From an uncultured Bacteroidota bacterium (GTDB lineage: Bacteria; Bacteroidota; Bacteroidia; B-17B0; Aurantibacillaceae): a stretch of DNA of 5,164 nt. Shown here piece by piece: positions 1 through 5,164 of this stretch. The DNA lies in the NCBI GenBank assembly GCA_937868675.1, contig CALMNJ010000039.1, positions 1 to 5,164 on the forward strand. Reading direction: 5' to 3'. The notes under the pieces were generated by a model, which worked only from the letters and a program-made list of their open reading frames with translations, ran no database searches and was not told where the DNA came from. Every line of letters starts with the position of its first letter. Position 1 is the first letter of the stretch. The position numbers and the translations under genes were made by a program.

Positions 1-97
1 AGCCTTCATCGGTCTGGGCGATAATGCGGGAAGAACCTGATATTAAAAGCAGAAAAAAAGTAGCACGGGTGCTACTTTTTCGAGATTTCTTTAGCAT
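1..97 (-). CDS. 5' end of a secreted protein gene, cut by the window edge
   Basis: Reading the minus strand from an ATG at 97 gives 32 open codons up to the left edge. The peptide has a basic start (MLKKSRKSS), a hydrophobic core (TFFLLLISG) and an end at IIAQTDEG, which is the pattern of a Sec signal peptide cleaved near AQ as is common in Bacteroidota. The mature protein lies outside the window, so its family cannot be named. The start lies 48 nt after the stop of the TlpA-like gene on the same strand, so the two may be co-transcribed and this protein may be a partner or substrate of the thioredoxin; that is inference. No Shine-Dalgarno is visible, only a run of 16 T directly before the ATG. 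The main doubt is that a terminator-like hairpin covers codons 6-15. If that hairpin simply ends tlpA transcription, this short ORF could be chance. No other in-frame ATG, GTG or TTG exists in the 32 codons. Confidence 0.55.
   Translation of the reverse strand, partial: MLKKSRKSSTRATFFLLLISGSSRIIAQTDEG
53..80 (-). terminator. Intrinsic terminator-like hairpin, possibly bidirectional
   Basis: Positions 55-66 (AAAAAGTAGCAC) and 69-80 (GTGCTACTTTTT) are perfect reverse complements, and the stem can close on a 4-nt loop at 66-69. On the minus strand the stem is followed by a run of seven T (complement of A at 53-59), the form of a Rho-independent terminator. On the plus strand the run is five T and then CGAG, so it is weaker in that direction. 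It lies 66 nt after the TlpA-like stop codon and would end that transcript. It also overlaps codons 6-15 of the predicted secreted-protein gene, so it may instead act as an attenuator or a translation-blocking hairpin. Confidence 0.6.
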
Positions 98-120
98 AAA
101 AAAAAAAAAAAAATTTTTTT
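98..120. repeat. A16T7 homopolymer tract
   Basis: Sixteen A (98-113) are followed directly by seven T (114-120). On the minus strand this is A7T16 ending at the ATG of the predicted secreted-protein gene, so it occupies the place of the ribosome-binding region or leader. Tracts of this length are prone to slippage in replication and to miscounting in sequencing, so the exact length is uncertain. It could also be an A-tract bend or an unstructured leader. Confidence 0.9.
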
Positions 121-145
121 GAATCTGCGTGTACTGCGGGGCCTT

Positions 146-661
146 TTAATGGGTAAGAGCTTCGCCCTTAGCCAGCTTTTTAACATTTTCGTAAAGGGCA
201 TCTTCATCGCCTTCGGTATATGAATTGTGGCTCCATACGATCTTACCATTTCCGTCAACCAAAAAGGTATGAGGCACGTTGTTTACATTCATGGCTCTTT
301 TAAAATCAGAGTTCTCGTCGAGGTACACTTCGTAATCCCAGCCTTTTGTTTTAACATCGGTTACTACTTTGCTCGAGCTGCGGGTATCGTCAATACTTAT
401 GGCGATAAGCTTCACGCCTGTTTCTTTAACCCAATCGGCATAGTTTTCATGAATGGCATCCAGCTCTTTTTTGCAGGGCTTGCACCACGTGGCCCAGAAA
501 CTGATGATCATGGGCTTGCCGTTGTTGCTGAGTTCACTTGAGTTAATTTTGGTACCGTCGAGCTTTTTTAATGGGGCTGCAGGTATCTTATCGCCGTCGC
601 CGGCCATGGCATGAAAGCTTACAAGGCAAACTGTAAGGAGGGAAAGGATGATGTTTTTCAT
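146..661 (-). CDS. TlpA/ResA-family periplasmic thioredoxin-like protein
   Basis: The 171-residue product is a thiol-disulfide oxidoreductase of the TlpA/ResA type, acting in the periplasm. Residues 1-20 form a signal peptide (MKNIILSLLTVCLVSF, then HAMA before GDGDK) with no lipobox, so the mature protein is probably soluble. The thioredoxin fold follows: FWATWCKPCKKEL with the redox pair C60-K-P-C63, the strand VKLIAISIDD (83-92) and NNVPHTFLVDGNGKIV with the cis-proline at P130. The WCxPC site usually points to a reducing role, for example keeping cytochrome c or envelope protein cysteines reduced; the true partner is unknown. ATG 661 is preferred because it begins the signal peptide exactly. 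A GTG at 703 would add 14 residues ahead of it. A one-mismatch match to TAnnTTTG (TATCATTG, minus strand, 710-703) lies about 42 nt before this ATG and is a weak promoter candidate. The next gene on this strand probably starts 48 nt downstream. Confidence 0.95.
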   Translation of the reverse strand: MKNIILSLLTVCLVSFHAMAGDGDKIPAAPLKKLDGTKINSSELSNNGKPMIISFWATWCKPCKKELDAIHENYADWVKETGVKLIAISIDDTRSSSKVVTDVKTKGWDYEVYLDENSDFKRAMNVNNVPHTFLVDGNGKIVWSHNSYTEGDEDALYENVKKLAKGEALTH

Positions 662-972
662 AGTATAAATGCTTTGCCGATTAAATTTCAAGAATTGAGC
701 CACAATGATAAGAATTTTTAATAAGCCCAGCTATTTAACAGATGTTAAGTGCCCTGGCATGGTATTGCTTAAGGCTTTTTCCGGGCCTCGTTGGTTTGGA
801 GTCACTTTACGGGATGCCGCGTGAGGGATTGCAGCGAAAAGCCCACAGGCCCGCCCGTTCTTTGCGGGCCGAGGACTTGCAGCGGAAAGCCCGACCCCGC
901 CGACCGGAAAGGTAAGGAAGGCGGCGGGTGCACGCTCAAAAAATAAAAACTACATGATAAGGTAATGCCCGG
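662..972. other. Non-coding spacer between uvrC and the TlpA-like gene
   Basis: These 311 bases separate two minus-strand genes. No credible ORF was found on either strand. The part near tlpA (662-780) is AT-rich and probably holds its promoter. The part at about 780-930 is GC-rich and repetitive and holds the tandem head-plus-hairpin element described separately. No hairpin followed by a T-run is placed like a terminator just after the uvrC stop, though the element itself might serve that purpose. Confidence 0.7.
823..928. repeat. Two tandem copies of a 22-nt head plus GC-rich hairpin element
   Basis: Unit 1 has a head at 823-844, a 3-nt spacer, and a 7-bp stem GGCCCGC (848-854) with GCGGGCC (864-870) around a 9-nt loop. 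Unit 2 starts on the very next base. Its head is at 871-892, followed by a 3-nt spacer and a 7-bp stem CCCGCCG (896-902) with CGGCGGG (922-928) around a 19-nt loop. The heads agree at 19 of 22 positions and share TTGCAGCG(A/G)AAAGCCC. The stems differ in sequence but keep the same length and position. This looks like a dispersed extragenic palindromic element of the REP kind. A structured RNA or a transcription end site is also possible. Confidence 0.75.
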
Positions 973-2781
973 CTACTGTGTCTGCCTGAAATACTCAAAC
1001 ACCAGTTTGGCTTTTGCCCTGCCGATGACTTTTTCGAGCTCTTCAATGGGGGCTTCTTTAATGTTTTTTACACTTTTAAGCTCAAGCAATAATTTTTCGG
1101 CGGTTTTGTCGCTGATGCCTTTTATTTCGCTCAACTCACTGCGAAACGTTTCGCGGCTGCGTTTGTTACGGTGGTGTGTAATGCCAAAGCGATGCGCTTC
1201 GTCGCGTATGTGCTGTATGATGCGCAGGGTTTCGCTGCGTTTGTCGAGGTACAGGGGCAGGGGGTCGCCGGGAAAATAAATTTCTTCGAGCCGCTTGGCA
1301 ATGCCAATTACTGCCACCTTACCCATGAGGTTCAGCTTGCGCAAACTGTCAACCGCTGCTCCCAGTTGACCCTTGCCTCCGTCAATCACAATGAGTTGGG
1401 GCATGGGCAGGTTTTCTTCCAGCACCCGTGAGTAGCGCCTGAAAATAACTTCCTCCATGGTTTTAAAATCGTCGGGGCCTTCCACGGTTTTTACATTAAA
1501 GTGGCGGTATTCTTTTTTTGCGGGCTTACCGTCAATAAAAACCGGCATGGCGCTAACGGCGTAGCTGCCCTGTATGTTGCTGTTGTCAAACCCTTCAATG
1601 CGGCGTGGCTGTTCGGTAAGTCGCAGGTCCTTCATCATCTGGGACATGATGCGTTCGGTGTGGCGCTCGGGGTCGGTAAGGGCTATTTGCTTTTCACGCT
1701 CCTCTTTGTGTGCGAGTGCGTTTTTGTAGCACAGATCGAGGAGGTGTTTTTTATCGCCAATTTTTGGTACAATGTATTCGGTATCGGGCAGGGCAATGGT
1801 AGGTGCAAAGGGTACTATTATTTCGCGGCTGCTGCTTTTAAAGCGGTTGCGGAATTCCACCATGGCAAAAAGTAAAAGATCCTCGTCGGTTTCGTTTATT
1901 TTTTTTCTGAGCTCAAGGGTTTGCGCATTTATAATGGCGCCGTTAATGATATGGAAATAATGTACCCAGGCCTGCTGCTCATCGCTCAGTATGTTCAGCA
2001 CATCGGTGTTGGTAATGGAAGGGTGAACCACGGTACTTTTGCTTTGATAAGCGCTCAGCAATTCTATTTTGGTTTTTAATTCACCGGCTTTTTCAAAGGC
2101 GAGTTTTTCGGCGGCCTCGTTCATTTGCTGTTTCAGGTCGCGCAGGGCAAAGCCGATGTCGCCTTTAATAATCTGGCGAATTTCTTTGATGTTGTTGTTG
2201 TACTCTTCTTCACTTTGTTTGTTTACACAGGGCGCTTTGCATTTACCAATGTGAAACTCGAGGCAGGGTCTGAACTTGCCCTTGTCAATGTTTTCCTGCC
2301 TGAGGTCGAGGCTGCAGGTGCGTAGTGGATAAGTGGCCCGCAACAGGTCGAGCAGTGTGTGCATGAGCTTGCCCGAGGCGTAAGGGCCAAAGTACTCGCT
2401 GCCGTCTTTAATATGTTTGCGGGTGTAAAACAGGCGCGGAAAGCGTTCGTGTTTTATAATGATCCAGGGATAGGTTTTGTCGTCGCGGAGGTTTACGTTG
2501 TAGCGCGGTTTAAGGCTTTTAATGAGGTTGTTTTCAAGCAGCAGGGCATCGAGTTCGGTGTTTACTTTAATGGTTTTAATGCTGGCAATTTTTCGCACCA
2601 TAATGCGCAGGCGGGCATTGTCGTGTTCTTTAGTGAAGTAAGATGTGACACGCTTCTTAAGGCTTTTGGCTTTGCCCACATACAGTAGCTGGCCTTCGTT
2701 GTCGAAATACTGATACACGCCCGGTGTTTCGGGCAGTGATTTAATTATGGAACGGATATGTTCGGAGAAATCGTCGGTCAC
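973..2781 (-). CDS. uvrC: UvrC, excinuclease ABC subunit C
   Basis: The 602-residue product is the nuclease subunit of UvrABC nucleotide excision repair, which cuts the damaged strand on both sides of a lesion after UvrA/UvrB recognition. The length is normal for the family. The N-terminal GIY-YIG domain (about 18-95) shows PGVYQYF and LLYVGKAKSLKKR and makes the 3' cut. Cysteines 156, 173, 181 and 185 match the iron-sulphur cluster cysteines known in E. coli UvrC. A UVR motif that contacts UvrB covers about 207-242. The RNase H-like domain that makes the 5' cut has D399 (GFDNSNIQG), D467 (VIDGGKGQL) and H530 (RDEAHRFGI) as the likely catalytic triad. A helix-hairpin-helix DNA-binding region lies at about 550-600 (SEIKGISDKTAEKLL). 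The start is GTG at 2781: an in-frame stop lies upstream with no ATG between, and the first internal ATG (M61) would cut into the GIY-YIG domain. It is divergent from the T9SS cargo gene, and its promoter is proposed at 2795-2802. Confidence 0.99.
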   Translation of the reverse strand: MTDDFSEHIRSIIKSLPETPGVYQYFDNEGQLLYVGKAKSLKKRVTSYFTKEHDNARLRIMVRKIASIKTIKVNTELDALLLENNLIKSLKPRYNVNLRDDKTYPWIIIKHERFPRLFYTRKHIKDGSEYFGPYASGKLMHTLLDLLRATYPLRTCSLDLRQENIDKGKFRPCLEFHIGKCKAPCVNKQSEEEYNNNIKEIRQIIKGDIGFALRDLKQQMNEAAEKLAFEKAGELKTKIELLSAYQSKSTVVHPSITNTDVLNILSDEQQAWVHYFHIINGAIINAQTLELRKKINETDEDLLLFAMVEFRNRFKSSSREIIVPFAPTIALPDTEYIVPKIGDKKHLLDLCYKNALAHKEEREKQIALTDPERHTERIMSQMMKDLRLTEQPRRIEGFDNSNIQGSYAVSAMPVFIDGKPAKKEYRHFNVKTVEGPDDFKTMEEVIFRRYSRVLEENLPMPQLIVIDGGKGQLGAAVDSLRKLNLMGKVAVIGIAKRLEEIYFPGDPLPLYLDKRSETLRIIQHIRDEAHRFGITHHRNKRSRETFRSELSEIKGISDKTAEKLLLELKSVKNIKEAPIEELEKVIGRAKAKLVFEYFRQTQ

Positions 2782-2794
2782 GCTGCTGACAGGC

Positions 2795-2802
2795 CAAAGA
2801 TA
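2795..2802 (-). promoter_or_regulatory. Candidate -7 promoter element of uvrC
   Basis: On the minus strand this reads TATCTTTG, an exact match to the Bacteroidota housekeeping -7 motif TAnnTTTG. A partial -33 match (TCTG for TTTG) ends 16 nt upstream. Transcription would start around 2788-2790, leaving a leader of under ten bases before the GTG at 2781. That is short, so either the mRNA is nearly leaderless or the match is chance. Confidence 0.35.
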
Positions 2803-2882
2803 GTGGTTTAATGGTTGGCAGAGATAGGGAGTTTTTTAAGGAAGTTGTTTTGGTTTTCCGGTGGCGATTACGCGCCATTTTG

Positions 2883-2938
2883 CCCAAATAGGCAAAGCCA
2901 GTTGCCTTGGGCCGGACCTGCACACGCATCAGGCCCGG
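2883..2938. repeat. Two adjacent imperfect inverted repeats
   Basis: The first dyad pairs CCCAA (2883-2887) plus GGCAA (2891-2895) with TTGCC (2902-2906) plus TTGGG (2907-2911). It has a 3-nt bulge and a 6-nt loop. The second starts on the next base and pairs CCGGaCCTG (2912-2920) with CAGGcCCGG (2930-2938), with one mismatch and a 9-nt loop. No T-run follows on either strand, so these are not classic terminators. They may be operator-like sites or a REP-like element. Confidence 0.55.
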
Positions 2939-3125
2939 GTTCATTCGTAACACAAACCCATCTTATCCGTTCGGTAAACCGGCCAGCAATGCATACAATC
3001 TGTTGATATACAAATACCACCCGTTCGTCTATCCTTTTAAATCCCATAAAATTTTATCACTAACTATGAAAAGCCATAAACCTGTTAAACATTTCCTATG
3101 TGTTTGCAGCAATAATATTATTATC

Positions 3126-4511
3126 ATGAAACAATTGTTATCCGCTTTTTTCATTTTAGTTTTTGCGTTTGCCAATCGGGCACAGGTTACACTGAGCCTC
3201 GTTAACGACACCAAACTTACACCCACGTCTCAGGACACCAGCGGCGTTTTTTGCCGCACATTTTACCACTCCGCACGCGGTAAATTTTATGTGGTTTACG
3301 CCAGCCGGGCCATAGTGTCGCCACCCGGCTACAATCAATATTACCGATGGGAGGAATACAATTCCAATTTTGTGTCAACCGGATTAAGAGGCACCCTGCC
3401 AGGTGTTGGCAGCGGCGGGGGCGACTACGCGATGACCATGGTTGCAAACAGGTATTACCATGTTACAGGCACCGGTATGTCGGCCTGGCAATACCGCCTC
3501 ACAAAGTTTGATGACAATTTTAACCTCATTAATTCCATCACCTTTACGATTGACGCCTCCGACAGCAAAGCGGATATGATGCTCAATTACACCAACGGAA
3601 AATTAATTATCGGCGCCTTTCACCAAAACGGTGTTTCGCACCCAACCATGCCGGTGCAGTCAACCACCTGGACACCACAAATGCATAAATGGGAGTTTGA
3701 TACCTCGCTTGTGCAAATTGGCGCACCCGTTTACCTAAATGAAATGTTTACCACCTGGGGCAGCAGCTGTATTTACAACAGCAACAACTATCATGTTGTA
3801 ACCTTCGACAAGTGGAAGGGCCACTTTTCGGGTGTGTTTAATTTAAATGTATATCGCTACGATGCCAACTGGAACTATGTTGACACCAAAGCGCTAAATA
3901 CCGATGGGCAGTGGAGCCAGGGCGTGTTGTGGGATGGAACCTATTATTATGTGGCGTACCATACCGGACACATTCACCGGGGTGGCAATGTAAATGTGAG
4001 TGTTTATGATGTAAACTGGAGCCAGCTTCAAACCCTTCAGATAACCAACAACCAGATTTTTGATACGATTAATAATCAGCCTGCACTCAACACGATTCAA
4101 TACAATGCCAACAGGCCTTTTTTAACCAGAGTAAACGATACACTGTATGTTTCTTACGATCAGGACGATTATGTGTGTTCCGATTATTTCCCCGTGCCGC
4201 AATACACCGAAGCTAAAAGGTGGCAGGCGCATGTAGCAAGAATAAAAATAAGCGGTACCACCGCCATTAAAGAAAGCCTAACGAAACCAGACCTGATGTT
4301 TTATCCCAATCCTGCCGCAATGGAGTTGAACATTTTGGCAAATGCGGATGGAAGGATTGAAATTTTTAACTCAAATGGCCAGGTACTTTTATCGGAAGGT
4401 ATTAAAGCGGGCACAAACAAAGTTCCACTACAAAATTTTGACCCTGGCTTTTATGTTGTACAGTTTCTTACACGCGGCGGGCAGACTCAGAAAAAACTGG
4501 TTATTGAATAA
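3126..4511 (+). CDS. Secreted beta-propeller-like protein with T9SS sorting tail
   Basis: The 461-residue product has a signal peptide at 1-20 (MKQLLSAFFILVFAFANRAQ) and a C-terminal T9SS type A sorting domain of the Por_Secre_tail kind at about 391-461. That domain shows FYPNPA, then IEIFNSNGQVLLSE, then GFYVVQFLTRGG and a final KKLVIE. It should cross the inner membrane by Sec and the outer membrane by the T9SS, after which the tail is removed and the protein is released or anchored. The middle (about 44-382) shows six diverged repeats, each with a (G/N)xYYVxY-like strand followed by a Y-x-W/Y-D-x-N-W-like strand, which suggests a six-bladed propeller. No Asp-box or glycosidase motif was recognised, so the ligand or substrate is unknown. 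ATG 3126 is chosen because it starts the signal peptide. ATG 3066 in the same frame would add 20 residues and spoil it. The gene stands alone and converges with the next one across 66 bp without a clear terminator. Confidence 0.93.
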   Translation: MKQLLSAFFILVFAFANRAQVTLSLVNDTKLTPTSQDTSGVFCRTFYHSARGKFYVVYASRAIVSPPGYNQYYRWEEYNSNFVSTGLRGTLPGVGSGGGDYAMTMVANRYYHVTGTGMSAWQYRLTKFDDNFNLINSITFTIDASDSKADMMLNYTNGKLIIGAFHQNGVSHPTMPVQSTTWTPQMHKWEFDTSLVQIGAPVYLNEMFTTWGSSCIYNSNNYHVVTFDKWKGHFSGVFNLNVYRYDANWNYVDTKALNTDGQWSQGVLWDGTYYYVAYHTGHIHRGGNVNVSVYDVNWSQLQTLQITNNQIFDTINNQPALNTIQYNANRPFLTRVNDTLYVSYDQDDYVCSDYFPVPQYTEAKRWQAHVARIKISGTTAIKESLTKPDLMFYPNPAAMELNILANADGRIEIFNSNGQVLLSEGIKAGTNKVPLQNFDPGFYVVQFLTRGGQTQKKLVIE

Positions 4512-4577
4512 TCCATCCAGTCAAATGCTGCCCGGACAGGCACCCAAACCGAAAAACGTAAAAGGGTACGAGGTTAG

Positions 4578-5164
4578 TTATTTAGTTTCGTAACGTGTAA
4601 TTCTGTTTAATATGTTCTCAAGTTCTTTGCTGTAGCGGTTACCACATTCGGCTTTGAGTCGTTTGCGCATATCTGCCCTCATTTGTTCCTCTTCTTCAGG
4701 ATTTCCGATTGTAAACACCTTTCGCATCCAAACATCGTAATAGCTTTTGTATTTGCCATAGCGTACCTGCGAAATAAATAAACATGGATTTTGAACAATG
4801 ATGTTTCTCGCAGCTTCATACAAATAATACGAGAAATCAGAATCCCTGATAAGGTGAACGGAATCACTCGTATCAATTGCTGAAACAAGAATGTGTAAAT
4901 AGAATAATTGGGTTTCTTTGTTTTTGGTAAGGACGCTATCGGCTATAGACAACGAAGCCGAATCATTCTGTAGCGCCAGTTTTCCCTGAACGTAAAGTTT
5001 AGACCACTTATCTATATTGTTTCGTGTCAGAAAGTATGAAAGAGGCTTCCCATTTATTTTAGACGGAATCGTTTCGATTTTAAGGCCGGTTTTGTTTAAA
5101 GTTGCCCATGCGGCCTCTGAGCAATTTGTAATTTGCCAGCGATCAATGATGATTTTTTCGATGC
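4578..5164 (-). CDS. Unrecognised protein, 3' part only, continues past the right edge
   Basis: The minus-strand frame ending in TAA at 4578-4580 stays open for 194 codons to the window edge, and no ATG occurs in it between 5162 and 4953. A TTG at 4952 is a poor start because the frame continues upstream with ordinary protein-like sequence, such as IDRWQITNCSEAAW and LSYFLTRNNIDKWSKLYV. The gene therefore starts outside the window. The visible part has many aromatic and charged residues, no clear membrane segment, and a helical, charged C-terminus (NPEEEEQMRADMRKRLKAE, then LENILNRITRYETK). I do not recognise the family. GC is about 37-38% in sampled stretches, lower than uvrC, which may point to a lineage-specific or transferred gene. 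Its stop faces the T9SS cargo gene (convergent). Confidence 0.82.
   Translation of the reverse strand, partial: IEKIIIDRWQITNCSEAAWATLNKTGLKIETIPSKINGKPLSYFLTRNNIDKWSKLYVQGKLALQNDSASLSIADSVLTKNKETQLFYLHILVSAIDTSDSVHLIRDSDFSYYLYEAARNIIVQNPCLFISQVRYGKYKSYYDVWMRKVFTIGNPEEEEQMRADMRKRLKAECGNRYSKELENILNRITRYETK

Larger units (their letters stand above)
2782..3125. other. Divergent intergenic region between uvrC and the T9SS cargo gene
   Basis: These 344 bases separate divergently transcribed genes. The uvrC side holds the -7-like motif at 2795-2802. The middle (about 2860-2940) is GC-rich with two adjacent dyads. The right part (2990-3125) is AT-rich and must carry the leader and promoter of the plus-strand gene, but no good TAnnTTTG match was found there. 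ORFs crossing this region on either strand start at non-ATG codons or overlap uvrC and resemble no known protein. Confidence 0.7.

Noticed and set aside
2..40. Plus-strand 3' end of a gene (AFIGLGDNAGRT then TGA)
   Set aside because: Twelve open codons are too few to support a gene, and the minus-strand signal peptide over the same bases is more convincing. It remains possible.
662..703. Upstream GTG start (703) for the TlpA-like gene
   Set aside because: It would put 14 residues (AQFLKFNRQSIYT after the start) before a complete signal peptide that begins with its own ATG at 661.
823..928. CRISPR array
   Set aside because: There are only two repeats, each followed by a self-complementary hairpin rather than a unique spacer, and no cas genes are present.
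1171..2688. Several plus-strand ORFs of 60-124 codons inside uvrC
   Set aside because: They lie antisense to a full-length, well-conserved gene and show no domain features of their own.
2741..2953. Minus-strand 70-codon ORF overlapping the uvrC start
   Set aside because: It overlaps the 5' end of uvrC in another frame, runs through the GC-rich dyads, and its basic peptide resembles nothing I recognise.
2907..3125. Upstream starts of the T9SS cargo gene (TTG 2907, ATG 3066)
   Set aside because: The added residues are not signal-peptide-like and push the real hydrophobic core inward. ATG 3126 gives a canonical signal peptide ending in AQ.
4512..4577. Terminator between the convergent genes
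   Set aside because: Only a small imperfect palindrome (CTGCCCGGACAG) is visible, with no T-run on either strand.
4578..4952. A 124-residue gene starting at TTG 4952
   Set aside because: The frame continues upstream without a stop to the window edge with protein-like sequence, so the TTG is an internal leucine codon.

Overview
The window reads as chromosomal DNA of a Bacteroidota bacterium. The main evidence is a C-terminal type IX secretion (T9SS) sorting tail on one protein, a UvrC with the DNSNIQG motif usual in this phylum, signal peptides ending in -AQ, AT-rich leaders without clear Shine-Dalgarno sequences, and an exact match to the Bacteroidota -7 promoter motif TAnnTTTG before uvrC. 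The class or genus cannot be fixed from the sequence alone.

Layout, left to right. Positions 97 to 1 (minus strand) appear to hold the first 32 codons of a secreted protein whose body lies beyond the left edge. A terminator-like hairpin sits inside these first codons, and an A16T7 homopolymer tract lies just upstream. Positions 661-146 (minus) encode a periplasmic TlpA/ResA-type thioredoxin that would be transcribed just ahead of that gene. Positions 662-972 are non-coding and carry two head-to-tail copies of a GC-rich element: a 22-nt conserved head followed by a 7-bp hairpin. Positions 2781-973 (minus) encode full-length UvrC with a GTG start. Positions 2782-3125 are a divergent intergenic region with a candidate uvrC promoter and GC-rich dyads. 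Positions 3126-4511 (plus) encode a secreted, probably beta-propeller protein with a T9SS tail. Positions 4578 to the right edge (minus) hold the 3' part of an unrecognised, AT-richer gene.

The genes do not form one pathway. UvrC is cytoplasmic DNA repair. The TlpA-like protein is envelope thiol chemistry and may pair with the secreted protein that starts at position 97. The propeller protein is an export cargo with its own promoter region. No mobile element, CRISPR array, tRNA or rRNA was seen. The points most worth checking are the tandem head-plus-hairpin element, the terminator that overlaps a gene start, and the six-fold repeat of the T9SS cargo. None of these amounts to a demonstrated new system.
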